This document shows positions 26,948 through 35,204 of a stretch of DNA of 52,614 nucleotides, piece by piece (position 1 is the first letter of the stretch; every line of letters starts with the position of its first letter). Made by a program: the position numbers and the translations under genes. The notes beneath the pieces are model-generated. The model ran no database searches. It was not told where the DNA came from and saw only the letters and a program-made list of their open reading frames with translations. The stretch lies in contig JAAVAC010000019.1 of NCBI GenBank assembly GCA_014804265.1, positions 1 to 52,614 on the forward strand, written 5' to 3'. Source of the stretch: Lachnospiraceae bacterium (GTDB taxonomy: Bacteria > Bacillota > Clostridia > Lachnospirales > Lachnospiraceae).

Positions 26948-27772
26948 TCAGTTTTCTTTTCGATTCAGTTCCTCCAACATTTCCTTCATGCTTTTCCCAT
27001 AAACCGGATGGATAAAATACGGTGCGATTTCTGCCATAGGCTTTAATACAAAGTCCCGGTTCTTCATGTCCGGATGGGGTACGGTCAAATCCTCCTCCCA
27101 TATTCTCTCATCACCATAAAACAGAATATCCAGATCCAGCGTTCTGGGCCCCCAGTGAATGGTTCTCTCTCTTCCCGCCCTTTTTTCCAAATCCTGCAGG
27201 AATGCAAGCAGTTCTTCCGGATACAGCAATGTATCAATCATGACTGCTCCGTTTAAGAAGTCCTCCTGCTCCACCCCTCCGTAGGGCTTCGTTTCGTAAA
27301 CAGAGGAAATCTTTTTCACTCTGACCTGCTTATGCTCCTTCATTGCTGTAAGGGCTTTTTCAATATAATCCCGTTTCTCCCCCATATTGGAACCAAAAGC
27401 TACAAAAGCCCTCTGCCAGCCCCGCTCAATGGTCACTGATACATTTTCAAAGGGCAGGGTTATGGGCGCATGGGGCTTGCAGATTTCCAGACAGAGCCTT
27501 TCCACCAAAGGATAGCTTGCAAAAATCTCTGCTGCCAGTTGTTCCGCCACCGTTTCCAACAGCTTATAGGTATGCTCCCGCATATGCCTGTATATGAGTT
27601 CACAGACTTCTCCGTAATGGACAGACTCAGAAAGCTCATCTGTCAGACCTGCATTTTTAGTGGATAAATACAGCTTTGCATTGATATAAAAATTTTGTCC
27701 CTTTTCATTTTCTTCTGGAAATACGCCATGATGGGCAAATACTTCCAAATTCGTAATTGTAATAAAATCCAT
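26948..27772 (-). CDS. folBK: Bifunctional dihydroneopterin aldolase / HPPK (FolB-FolK fusion)
   Basis: 274 residues. Residues 1-118 are FolB (DFITITNLEVFAHHGVFPEE, a YGEVCELIY stretch, KPHAPI). Residues about 120-274 are FolK (VAFGSNMGEKRDYI, ETKPYGGVEQEDFLNG, RTLDLDILFYGDE, PHPDMKNRDFVLKP). Together they convert dihydroneopterin to 6-hydroxymethyl-dihydropterin and pyrophosphorylate it, two successive steps of folate synthesis. FolB-FolK fusions are common in Firmicutes. It is last in the operon, 3 nt after the folP stop, with GGAG 8 nt before the ATG. Confidence 0.95.
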   Translation of the reverse strand: MDFITITNLEVFAHHGVFPEENEKGQNFYINAKLYLSTKNAGLTDELSESVHYGEVCELIYRHMREHTYKLLETVAEQLAAEIFASYPLVERLCLEICKPHAPITLPFENVSVTIERGWQRAFVAFGSNMGEKRDYIEKALTAMKEHKQVRVKKISSVYETKPYGGVEQEDFLNGAVMIDTLLYPEELLAFLQDLEKRAGRERTIHWGPRTLDLDILFYGDERIWEEDLTVPHPDMKNRDFVLKPMAEIAPYFIHPVYGKSMKEMLEELNRKEN

Positions 27773-27775
27773 GTC

Positions 27776-28591
27776 TTACTCCACACCTTTTCCCAGAATC
27801 GCCCTTGCCATCCTGACGGCACGGACATTTTCCTTCACATCATGCACTCTTATAATGGAACAGCCCTTTATCACTCCGAATACGGTAGTGACCAACGTAC
27901 CTTCCACCCGCTCCTTAGCAGGCAGGTTCAAAGTAAGCCCGATCACCGACTTTCTGGATGTGCCAAGAAGAATGGGATATCCAAAGGCATGAAGCTCTTC
28001 CAGATACCGTATGATTTCCAGATTATTCTCATATGTTTTCCCAAATCCCACTCCCGGGTCCAATATGATTTTCGTATCCTCAATTCCCGCTTCCTCTGCC
28101 AGCCGTACAGTTTCTGATAAATCCATCAGCACGTCCTGTAAATAGTCCGTATAATCCGGCTCCTTCCGATTGTGCATCAGGCAACAGGGCAGACCGCTTT
28201 CTGCAATGACGCCTGCCAGCTTTTCATCGTACTTAAGTCCCCAGATATCATTGATCAGATCCGCTCCTGCCCGGATTCCCGCCCGGGCCACGTTACTTTT
28301 ATAAGTATCCAGCGATACCGGAATATCCAATCTGGATTTGATTCCTTCAATAATCGGCACGACCCTTTCTATTTCTTCTTCATCCGGCACCACTGTATAG
28401 CCCGGTCTGGTGGATTCCCCTCCCACATCAATGATTGCTGCCCCATCCCTCATCATTTCTTCCGCATGGAACAGTGCTTTATCCATTTCATGGAACTTTC
28501 CTCCGTCCGAAAAAGAATCCGGGGTCACATTTAAAATTCCCATGATATACGTCTGATTTTTCAAATCAAATTCTCTGTTTCCGATTTTCAC
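27776..28591 (-). CDS. folP: Dihydropteroate synthase
   Basis: 271 residues with all DHPS loops: MGILNVTPDSFSDGG, DVGGESTRPG, DTYKSNVARAG, NDIWGL, DPGVGFGKTYENN, LLGTSRKSVIG and RVHDV. It joins 6-hydroxymethyl-dihydropterin pyrophosphate to p-aminobenzoate and is the sulfonamide target. The start is GTG at 28591, with AGGAG about 11 nt upstream. It lies 52 nt after the HD-domain gene and 3 nt before folBK. Confidence 0.96.
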   Translation of the reverse strand: MKIGNREFDLKNQTYIMGILNVTPDSFSDGGKFHEMDKALFHAEEMMRDGAAIIDVGGESTRPGYTVVPDEEEIERVVPIIEGIKSRLDIPVSLDTYKSNVARAGIRAGADLINDIWGLKYDEKLAGVIAESGLPCCLMHNRKEPDYTDYLQDVLMDLSETVRLAEEAGIEDTKIILDPGVGFGKTYENNLEIIRYLEELHAFGYPILLGTSRKSVIGLTLNLPAKERVEGTLVTTVFGVIKGCSIIRVHDVKENVRAVRMARAILGKGVE

Positions 28592-28643
28592 AGGCTCTTA
28601 TTCTCCTTTTCCTGCACATTTATTTCATACTGGGAAATATACG

Positions 28644-29165
28644 TCATAAAATCAGTTTGTTATTTTTCTTTCTTTCCTTCCAGTCACACAGTTCGCTTAC
28701 TTCACAAAAATAACATTCCCTGCTAAGCTTGTCCGCCCTGTAAAGAAGCCCTTTTAAATTTTTTTCCTCTTTCACTTTTTCATTTCTGTGATTTATGATT
28801 GCCTCCACGATTATATCCGTTTCTCTTTCAGAATATCCTGCTTCCTTCAATATGGCAGGAGCCAGCCTTCCGCTGGCGACTGCATGGTCGTTTCCTGTTT
28901 CATACTGAATATGTCTGCCAATGTCATGAAGCAGGGCTGCTGCATAGATAAGCTCTTCCGATATGTCTATCTGTTCTTTTAGCTTTATAATCATTGCCAG
29001 CCTTGCCACATTTAAAAAATGCACATAATCATGTTTGCAAAACTGCCTGTCCTTTTCCCATTCCTTGATTTTCCCTGCATACTCTTTATAAAGAGGATGT
29101 GTTATAATCTTCTGTATCCGCTCCATGTCTCTGCCCTCTATGAACTGCATTCCAGTTTCTTTCAT
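28644..29165 (-). CDS. HD-domain phosphohydrolase of the folate operon
   Basis: 173 residues with the HD pattern: H49 (DYVHFLNVARLA), H80-D81 (AAALLHDIGRHIQYE) and the later conserved NDHAVASG and NHRNE segments. HD proteins are metal-dependent phosphohydrolases; this one could act on a nucleotide or pterin phosphate. It sits between folE and folP, 1 nt after the folE stop (TAGG ATG), so it is translationally coupled to GTP cyclohydrolase. The operon lacks an obvious dihydroneopterin triphosphate pyrophosphohydrolase, so this protein is a candidate for that missing step (inference only). A Cys-rich tail (ECYFCEVSELCDW) is also seen. Confidence 0.82.
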   Translation of the reverse strand: MKETGMQFIEGRDMERIQKIITHPLYKEYAGKIKEWEKDRQFCKHDYVHFLNVARLAMIIKLKEQIDISEELIYAAALLHDIGRHIQYETGNDHAVASGRLAPAILKEAGYSERETDIIVEAIINHRNEKVKEEKNLKGLLYRADKLSRECYFCEVSELCDWKERKKNNKLIL

Positions 29166-29166
29166 C

Positions 29167-29724
29167 CTACAGCTTCAGCATCCGGTAAAAGCTGTTTTGC
29201 AGTTTTTCATTGTCCCTAAACTCACCTTTTGTCACAACGGTTACCGTCTTGCTGCCGGGCTTTTTCACTCCCCGCATGGTCATGCACATATGTTCGGCTT
29301 CTATAACTACCATAGCGCCCTTTGCTCCTAAATCCTCCATAAGCGCCTCTGCAATCTGCTCTGTCATCTGCTCCTGAAGCTGGGGGCGTTTGGCAAATAC
29401 CTCAACGGTTCTTGCTAACTTGCTTAAGCCCACTACCTTCCCATCTGGAATATATGCCACATGGGCCTTTCCGTAAAAAGGCATAAAATGGTGCTCACAC
29501 ATAGAATAAAACACAATATCCTTTTCCAATACCATTTCATGATTCTTCACATGAAAGGTTTTTGACAAATGGACCTTTGGCGTTTCCTCCATGCCCGCAA
29601 AGATTTCTTCATACATTCTGGCAATGCGTGCCGGGGTTTCCTTAAGCCCTTCCCTGTTTACGTCCTCGCCGATTCCCTCTAACAGAAGACGCACTCCTTC
29701 TTCAATCTTGTTTTTATCTATCAT
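29167..29724 (-). CDS. folE: GTP cyclohydrolase I
   Basis: 185 residues. Zinc ligands are visible in [12 protein letters not shown] (Cys and His) and [10 protein letters not shown] (second Cys). The [20 protein letters not shown] and [10 protein letters not shown] segments are standard for FolE type I. It opens GTP to dihydroneopterin triphosphate, the first step of the pathway. ATG at 29724 is preferred over GTG at 29733 because AGGAG lies 8 nt before it. It follows folC by 21 nt. Confidence 0.96.
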   Translation of the reverse strand: MIDKNKIEEGVRLLLEGIGEDVNREGLKETPARIARMYEEIFAGMEETPKVHLSKTFHVKNHEMVLEKDIVFYSMCEHHFMPFYGKAHVAYIPDGKVVGLSKLARTVEVFAKRPQLQEQMTEQIAEALMEDLGAKGAMVVIEAEHMCMTMRGVKKPGSKTVTVVTKGEFRDNEKLQNSFYRMLKL

Positions 29725-29745
29725 GAAACTCACTCCTGCTTTCGA

Positions 29746-31119
29746 TTACTTTTTCATTTGATTCTGGAAAGAATCCTGAACTTTCTGCCCTGGTTCCTGC
29801 AGCATTCCATGCAAATCCCTTTGGAGCTCTTTTTTATGTTCCAGTATGGTTATCAGTTCCCCTAAAAAAGAAAGGGATCCAAAAGCTGCAATGACTGTAT
29901 CCTTGTCCTTTTCTGCCATTAAAAGGCTTAACTCCACAGCCTCTTCCAGGCTGTCCAGGGCAGTCACGTTGTTATGATACTTAGCTGCTTCCTTTGCCAG
30001 TTCATAAGCCTCCAGCGCCCGTTCATTATGAGGAGGCTTTATGGTTAAAATACTGTCAGCCAGAAAACAGGTGTTTTCAATGATCTTCCCATATTCTTTA
30101 TCTCTAAGCACTCCCATTATATAGATAATTTTCTTATTTGTAAAATAAAAGGACAGGGAATCTGCCAGTTTTTTTGCACCATCCTCGTTGTGGGCGCCAT
30201 CCACAATAAAAAACGGTTTCCTGCTTATAATGGAAAACCTGCCTATCCAGACGGCTTCCGCCATGCCCTGATATACCGCCTGATCTTCTATGGCATATCC
30301 CGCCTGCTTTAAGGCTCTTATCACCTCGATAGCCGTTACCCCGTTTTCAATCTGGTAAGTACCCGCCATGGATATTTCGATTTTTTTATATTCTTTGTAA
30401 GAAAAGCTTTGTTTTTTTATGCTGTGCTTTACGGACTTTGCCAGTGAAACATCTGCAAGGGAAAGAACCGCCTCCCTGCTTTGGCATGCCTGTTTCAGAA
30501 CGTTCATAACAGAAGGCTCCTGACAGGAAGTAACTGCCAGACAGCCTCTTTTTATGATTCCTGCCTTCTTTTCTGCAATTTCCTCCAGGGAGCTTCCAAG
30601 AAATCCCATATGGTCCCTGCTGATAGAAGTAAGAACTGCCACAATTGTATTTTCTATGACGTTGGTGGCATCGGTAATGCCTCCCAGTCCGGTTTCCAGC
30701 ACTACCAGGTCACAGCCTTTTTCCTGAAAATACAAAAAACCCATGGCAGTTTCCATTTCAAAAAGAGTTGGATGGGAAAGCCCTTCCTCCACCATGGCAT
30801 CACAAGCCTCCTTGATCCTTCCCAGACAGGCGCTAAGTGCCTGCTTGGAAATCATGTTCCCGTTTATCTGAATGCGTTCTCTATAATCAAAAATCGTAGG
30901 AGAACTATATCTGCCCACTTTGTACCCTGCTTTTTGCAGCACCGTAGATACAAATGTCAGCACGGATCCCTTCCCGTTGGTGCCTGCAATATGGATGAAT
31001 TTTAAATCCTTTTGAGGATTGCCAAGCCTTTCACAAAGCTCTGCAATATTTTCAAGCCCCAGCACGCTGCCGTATGCCTGTACTTCTTCTATGTAAGCAA
31101 CTGCCTCTTTATAGTTCAT
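29746..31119 (-). CDS. folC: Folylpolyglutamate synthase / dihydrofolate synthase
   Basis: 457 residues with the Mur-ligase-like fold: P-loop IAGTNGKGSVLTF, RYSSPTIFDYRERIQING, LETGLGGITDATNVIE, TSISRDHMGFLG, KKAGIIK and the C-terminal IVDGAHNEDGA. It adds glutamate to dihydropteroate and then to reduced folates. It is the first gene of the operon folC-folE-HD-folP-folBK. AAAGGAAG precedes the ATG at 31119. A 230-nt palindrome begins 37 nt upstream of the start codon, which may affect expression if it lies in the leader. Confidence 0.95.
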   Translation of the reverse strand: MNYKEAVAYIEEVQAYGSVLGLENIAELCERLGNPQKDLKFIHIAGTNGKGSVLTFVSTVLQKAGYKVGRYSSPTIFDYRERIQINGNMISKQALSACLGRIKEACDAMVEEGLSHPTLFEMETAMGFLYFQEKGCDLVVLETGLGGITDATNVIENTIVAVLTSISRDHMGFLGSSLEEIAEKKAGIIKRGCLAVTSCQEPSVMNVLKQACQSREAVLSLADVSLAKSVKHSIKKQSFSYKEYKKIEISMAGTYQIENGVTAIEVIRALKQAGYAIEDQAVYQGMAEAVWIGRFSIISRKPFFIVDGAHNEDGAKKLADSLSFYFTNKKIIYIMGVLRDKEYGKIIENTCFLADSILTIKPPHNERALEAYELAKEAAKYHNNVTALDSLEEAVELSLLMAEKDKDTVIAAFGSLSFLGELITILEHKKELQRDLHGMLQEPGQKVQDSFQNQMKK

Positions 31120-31156
31120 GAAAGCAAGTCTTCCTTTCCAAAAAACATTCTGTTTT

Positions 31157-31386
31157 GGTAACAGTTCAGCCCGCCTTGAGCGTGCGAGTGGATTTGGATG
31201 GGAGCCGGCAGGGCATATGGTAGTCTTCCGTGCCTTGGCAAAGACGCCGGTCCTTATGCACCGTTCTTTGGTGCATTAGTACCGCTGCGTCTTTGTAGAG
31301 CGGAAGCGTGCACGGAAGACTACCATATGCCCTGCCGGCTCCCATACAAATCCACTCACGCTCTCAAGGCGGGCTGAACTGTTACC
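31157..31386. repeat. 230-nt near-perfect palindrome between folC and the C58-like gene
   Basis: Two arms of exactly 77 nt, 31157-31233 and 31310-31386, are reverse complements with about 73 of 77 matches by eye. The outer end is GGTAACAGTTCAGCCCGCC and the inner end is TAGTCTTCCGTGC. The 76-nt centre folds as well: GCAAAGACGC (31238-31247) with GCGTCTTTG (31287-31295), then TGCACC (31257-31262) with GGTGCA (31270-31275) around a 7-nt loop. It is much more G+C-rich than its flanks. It lies between two diverging 5' ends, so it is not placed as a terminator. It could be a MITE-like or palindromic mobile repeat, or a large leader RNA hairpin. No open reading frame fills it. The rest of the 465-nt gap shows nothing else clear. 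Confidence 0.9.
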
Positions 31387-31584
31387 TGTTTTGTCCTTTC
31401 CTATCATATACTATTTTTTCTGGCCTTGCCATAGCAATTTAGGAAATTTCAATGTTTATGCTAAAAGACTTGTTGCTTATGCCAACAAAATATTTCGAAT
31501 CATTTCTTGTGGCATACTGCTTTATGAAAATTTTCACGAAACCAGCCGGCTACGAAACTATATTTTAAGAAAAGGAGAAGCAAT

Positions 31585-32310
31585 ATGCAAAAAGAAATGA
31601 AACTATTTAACGGTACGGAAGCAGTTGCCTTATTTGAGCAAGGTGAACTAATTGATGCGGTCATAAGAAATATGCTGGATGACAATCCCAAAAGCAAAAA
31701 GGTTGCGGATAGAATGCTGGCAATCGATGGTGGCATTTGCTATATGCTCAGTGCAGAATGGCTGCGCCTCATTTATACGAATCAGAATGGCTGGGACAAA
31801 TTCTGTCTCCATCCAAGAGATAACGAGGGCAAAATTATCCTAACTCCTTCCGAACTTTCCTATTATACACAAATAGCCAATAATTTTTACACTTATTCAA
31901 ATCTATTTGATAACAGCACAAAAACAACTTTACAGGCCGCTATTTTGGGAAAAAATCTGGATAACTGCTCTTACTTTGAAATTGACCGGAAACTTGTTCC
32001 TATTTGCTTTGGGAACGTAAATGCAACATTCCGAAAGGCAATGGATCCGCAAAAAAAATTGACTTCCTTAAAGAACAGCATGAATAACTATTTTATCAGC
32101 CATACCAATTCAAAACTCCTTATCGGTCTATGCGGAGGTGAGGGAACTGATTACTTCGGACATGAAACCGCTATGTTCCGTAATGCTGGGAATTACTATT
32201 TCTTTGATCCTAATTTCGGTATTTTCAAAATTACGAATATGGACATATTCTTAGAAGACTTCTGGGACACTTACAATATTCAAAAAGTGGAAATTACAGA
32301 AATAAGCTAG
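31585..32310 (+). CDS. YopT/C58-like cysteine protease-like protein
   Basis: 241 residues, no signal peptide or membrane segment. The arrangement matches the papain-like C58 (YopT/AvrPphB) signature: Cys52 in GGICYMLSAEWLR, His193 in YFGHETAMFR, and Asp208 in YYFFDPNFGIF, where FDPN-x-G is typical of that family. Known C58 enzymes are effector proteases or toxin domains that cleave host proteins. Here the protein is a single compact domain in a non-pathogen-like setting, so the target could be a self or competitor protein; this is inference. GGAG lies 8 nt before the ATG. Base composition is more AT-rich than the neighbouring operons, and it sits next to the palindrome, which may point to acquisition. 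Confidence 0.6.
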   Translation: MQKEMKLFNGTEAVALFEQGELIDAVIRNMLDDNPKSKKVADRMLAIDGGICYMLSAEWLRLIYTNQNGWDKFCLHPRDNEGKIILTPSELSYYTQIANNFYTYSNLFDNSTKTTLQAAILGKNLDNCSYFEIDRKLVPICFGNVNATFRKAMDPQKKLTSLKNSMNNYFISHTNSKLLIGLCGGEGTDYFGHETAMFRNAGNYYFFDPNFGIFKITNMDIFLEDFWDTYNIQKVEITEIS

Positions 32311-32409
32311 GCTGTCTTTCAGAAAGCCGTGCTGCATTTTCTTATTTGTTCAACTAAAATTTTTTATAAAAACAGGTATATTTTTTAAAAACAGCCCAAT
32401 ACTATCCAT

Positions 32410-32796
32410 ATGATAAAAAAATTCATTGAATGCGGCACAGTGGGCTGGTGCCTGGAAATTATATTTACAGCCACATCAAATATGAAAGGTTCCGATAAAC
32501 GATTAAAAGGGAACACCTCTCTTTGGATGTTCCCCATATATGGAATGGCGGTATTTCTAATGCCTATTTCCAGACTTCTGAAGGGAAAGCCCTTCTTACT
32601 GCGTGGCAGTATTTATACCTTTTGTATTTTTTTAACCGAATTCATCACGGGCAAGTTCTTGAAAAAGAACGATTTGTGCCCTTGGAATTACGAACACTCT
32701 CCTTATAATATCGACGGTGTCATTCGTTTAGACTATGCCCCCTATTGGTTTGGAACCGGTCTTTTATACGAATACATCCTAAATCGTAATTCCTAA
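32410..32796 (+). CDS. CmpB-family (putative ABC transporter type IV) membrane protein
   Basis: 128 residues with about 3-4 hydrophobic segments. The C-terminal NDLCPWNYEHSPYNIDGVIR followed by LDYAPYWFGTGLLYEYI matches the conserved C-W-x-Y, G-x-I-R-L-x-Y and W-x-x-x-G-L-x-x-E pattern of the small CmpB-type integral membrane proteins (PF06541) common in clostridia. Function is unknown; the ABC transporter label of that family is historical. It follows the C58-like gene by about 100 nt on the same strand and ends 11 nt before a bidirectional terminator. No strong ribosome site precedes the ATG at 32410, so the exact start is uncertain. Confidence 0.75.
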   Translation: MIKKFIECGTVGWCLEIIFTATSNMKGSDKRLKGNTSLWMFPIYGMAVFLMPISRLLKGKPFLLRGSIYTFCIFLTEFITGKFLKKNDLCPWNYEHSPYNIDGVIRLDYAPYWFGTGLLYEYILNRNS

Positions 32797-32807
32797 TATC
32801 CTCCCTA

Positions 32808-32840
32808 AAAAGGCGGCTGTTTTTTGAACAGCCGCCTTTT
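32808..32840. terminator. Bidirectional Rho-independent terminator
   Basis: Perfect 14-bp inverted repeat AAAAGGCGGCTGTT (32808-32821) and AACAGCCGCCTTTT (32827-32840) with a 5-nt loop. The A/T ends give a U run in both directions, serving the CmpB-like gene (plus) and the PH-domain gene (minus). Confidence 0.92.
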
Positions 32841-32884
32841 AGAGGGTTGTGCCGGATTCCTTTCGTCATATCCAGTTCCATAGC

Positions 32885-33250
32885 TTAATCCAAATCATCT
32901 ACAACGGCACTTCCAATATCCAGAGTATTCAAGGTTCTCCTTTTCATCCTTGCAGCTTCGGAAGCTTCTAAGATAAAATCCTTCACAGCCTTTGCGTTTT
33001 TGATATGTACCAGACATAATTTCTGATGAGTGGTGTCCCCGGTAAAGCAGACTACCGTACCAAGCCCGAATATTCGCTCAATTAAGGTAGTTACCAATTG
33101 TACGTCCTGAATCTTATACATATAACAATCGTCTTCAATTGTTTTCAGAAGCCCTGCTTTTATGTTTACCATATCCTCCCTTACGGTATATTTGGTAAAT
33201 GTCCAGGGCAGACCCAAAAATAAGATTCTTTTTCTTTCTATAAATTCCAT
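32885..33250 (-). CDS. Bacterial PH (bPH2/YdbT-type) domain protein
   Basis: 121 residues. One compact domain from about residue 8 (RILFLGLPWTFTKYTVREDM) with the beta-strand pattern and the DCYMYKIQDVQLVTTLIERIFGLGT segment (quoted in part: YMYKIQDVQLVTTLIERIFG) and CFTGDTTHQKLCLVHIKNA, typical of the bPH_2 domains of YdbT/YdbS-like proteins. The usual membrane helices are absent, so it is a soluble stand-alone copy. Function is unknown. GGAG precedes the ATG at 33250; it forms a single-gene unit ending at the terminator at 32808-32840. Confidence 0.8.
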   Translation of the reverse strand: MEFIERKRILFLGLPWTFTKYTVREDMVNIKAGLLKTIEDDCYMYKIQDVQLVTTLIERIFGLGTVVCFTGDTTHQKLCLVHIKNAKAVKDFILEASEAARMKRRTLNTLDIGSAVVDDLD

Positions 33251-33372
33251 GAGTTTTCTCCTTTTTCTCTTGTTTTCACGTTCTATTATCGGTTAGTATA
33301 GCATTTTTTCTGTTAAATTACTACATGGATATTTTATATTCAAGTAAAGTAATCTGATTTTTTACAAAACAC

Positions 33373-33401
33373 TTTATAAACATCCTCTTTTCCGTTATAA
33401 T
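33373..33401 (+). promoter_or_regulatory. Sigma-A-type promoter of the diguanylate cyclase gene
   Basis: TTTATA (33373-33378), 17-nt spacer, TATAAT (33396-33401). Transcription would begin near 33408, which makes the first in-frame ATG (33408) effectively leaderless and supports the downstream ATG at 33477 as the start. Confidence 0.6.
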
Positions 33402-33476
33402 CTACATATGCTAATTCAATCATGTATATTTTATTTTTCCAGCTATAATATTATTAATCGAAAGGCTTTTTGCAGC

Positions 33477-35138
33477 ATGAAGAAAAATATCAGCAGAATC
33501 ATTGTAAATTTTATGTTCATTCTATTTATGATAGGTTTTTATCTTATCATAAAGACTAAAATCAGCAATGTGATAGACAATGCACAGATTCCCTTAGACG
33601 GCAATTGGAATATTACGATTAATGGAATAAAACAGGAAGAAACACATCTGTCCCAATCATTTTTTCCCGTTACCAATATTGGAGACCATGTTGAGTTGAC
33701 CACTATACTGCCAGCCCCATCAATCCATCATCCAACTTTGCAGCTTAGAATATACCATTCCATAGTGACTGCATACATAGATCAGGTGAAACTATACCAG
33801 TATGGCACCGACCTGTACGAAAAAAAGCTTATGGTTGGAAGCGGATATCATTGGATAGCCCTGCCGGAAGATTATGCTGGAAGGGAATTAAAGATCTGTT
33901 TTGATGTAACAGAAGATAATGCCTTTTCTTCCATTGAAAGCATGTTCCTAATGGAAGAAAAGCATGTTGCCAGGAATTTTATTTTAAAAAATATAACAGA
34001 GATTATTATCGGTACATTTTTGTTTTCTTTTGGCATTTTGCTCTCATGTGTGGTTCTGTTTTTAGGAAAGACGGGCAGAGAATATCGTATTTTATTTTGG
34101 ATCGCCATATTTGCCGTGTCAGTGGCCCTTTGGATGTTAGGCAGCACCTGTATTTTACAACTGTTCAGCAGCAATTTGAACAGCCTTGCCTATATAGAAT
34201 ATCTATCCTTATATCTTGCTCCAATTCCAATGCTCTTATTTGCATTGGATGCCTTTGATAATAAGCGCAGCAAAAAAACGATTGCCGTTTTTACTGGTAT
34301 TATGGCTGCATTTAATATATGCACCATTCTGTTAAATGAATTAAATTTATATCATTTTCCTAAGGTGCTGACTATTTTTCACGGACTGGGCTTTTGCACC
34401 ATAGCCCTGACCACCATCTCTGTCCTTGTAGTGTGGAAACAACAAAACAAAAAATCAGAGCACTTGATACTACAGGGATTTGGCATTATGGTCATCTTCT
34501 TATTTACCGATACTCTGAGATTTAATGTGGATAAATACATCCATCCTAAAAATCTGGATCTGTCAAGCAGCATTTTGCCAATAGGTGTATTGATTTTTGT
34601 CATCTCCATGATAGCAAGTTATATTTACAGGCTTGTACAGGTATTTTATGAGAGCGCCGAAAAGCAGACCCTGATTCAAATTGCATACACCGACCAGCTT
34701 ACGAAAATCGGCAATCGTGCCATGTGCGAAAAGATATTTCATGAATGGGAAGCAAAAAAGGCTGCCGCCATCATCAATTTCGATTTAAATCATTTTAAAG
34801 AGGTCAATGATAAATTCGGCCATAGTACGGGAGATACCCTTTTGGTAGAATTTGCCGGAATATTACGAGAGAATTATAAAAAAGACGGTTTCGTGGGGCG
34901 AATGGGCGGTGATGAATTTATTGTAGTGCTGAAAGATAATGATAATTCTTATGTGGAAAAAACCATTGCACGCCTGATGGAAAAAATCGAAAAGCTGAAC
35001 CATAAGGAAAACAGGCTGTACCAGATATCTACAGCCTATGGCTACTGCACAAATGCGGAAAATCCGGATTGTTCCCTATGGGAAATGTATGAATCCTCCG
35101 ATAAAAAAATGTATCAGAATAAGACTGGCCGCTGTTAG
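33477..35138 (+). CDS. Membrane diguanylate cyclase with 7TM-DISM-like sensor
   Basis: About 553 residues: an N-terminal helix (8-26), an extracellular beta-rich domain (about 38-175, starting PLDGNWNITINGI), seven or so membrane helices (about 180-375) in a 7TMR-DISM-like layout, and a C-terminal GGDEF domain. Intact motifs are DQLTKIGNRAM, NFDLNHFKEVNDKFGHSTGD and RMGGDEF (GGDEF at 477-481). The position 5 residues before GGDEF is YKKDGFV, so the RxxD inhibitory site is absent and product inhibition is not expected. It should make c-di-GMP in response to an external signal. The nearest c-di-GMP receptor candidate is PelD. ATG at 33477 is chosen from the promoter position and an AAAGG 11 nt upstream. 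Confidence 0.9.
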   Translation: MKKNISRIIVNFMFILFMIGFYLIIKTKISNVIDNAQIPLDGNWNITINGIKQEETHLSQSFFPVTNIGDHVELTTILPAPSIHHPTLQLRIYHSIVTAYIDQVKLYQYGTDLYEKKLMVGSGYHWIALPEDYAGRELKICFDVTEDNAFSSIESMFLMEEKHVARNFILKNITEIIIGTFLFSFGILLSCVVLFLGKTGREYRILFWIAIFAVSVALWMLGSTCILQLFSSNLNSLAYIEYLSLYLAPIPMLLFALDAFDNKRSKKTIAVFTGIMAAFNICTILLNELNLYHFPKVLTIFHGLGFCTIALTTISVLVVWKQQNKKSEHLILQGFGIMVIFLFTDTLRFNVDKYIHPKNLDLSSSILPIGVLIFVISMIASYIYRLVQVFYESAEKQTLIQIAYTDQLTKIGNRAMCEKIFHEWEAKKAAAIINFDLNHFKEVNDKFGHSTGDTLLVEFAGILRENYKKDGFVGRMGGDEFIVVLKDNDNSYVEKTIARLMEKIEKLNHKENRLYQISTAYGYCTNAENPDCSLWEMYESSDKKMYQNKTGRC

Positions 35139-35157
35139 CTTTTCATTAATGATTCTA

Positions 35158-35200
35158 TAAAAAGAGACGAGGTAATCAGCCTCGCCTTCTTTTGTTTTTT
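35158..35200. terminator. Terminator between the diguanylate cyclase and the coiled-coil gene
   Basis: CGAGG (35168-35172) and CCTCG (35180-35184) form the core; the flanking AAAAGAGA and CTTCTTTT extend it imperfectly, and a T-rich stretch follows on the plus strand. It lies between two convergent genes. Confidence 0.65.
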
Positions 35201-35204
35201 ACTT

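Noticed and set aside
31391-31600. 69-codon open frame on the plus strand before the C58-like gene
   Set aside because: No ribosome site, no family character, and it overlaps the start region of the supported gene in another frame.
33408-33476. Upstream start for the diguanylate cyclase
   Set aside because: It lies at the predicted transcription start with no ribosome site; the downstream ATG gives a normal membrane-protein N-terminus.
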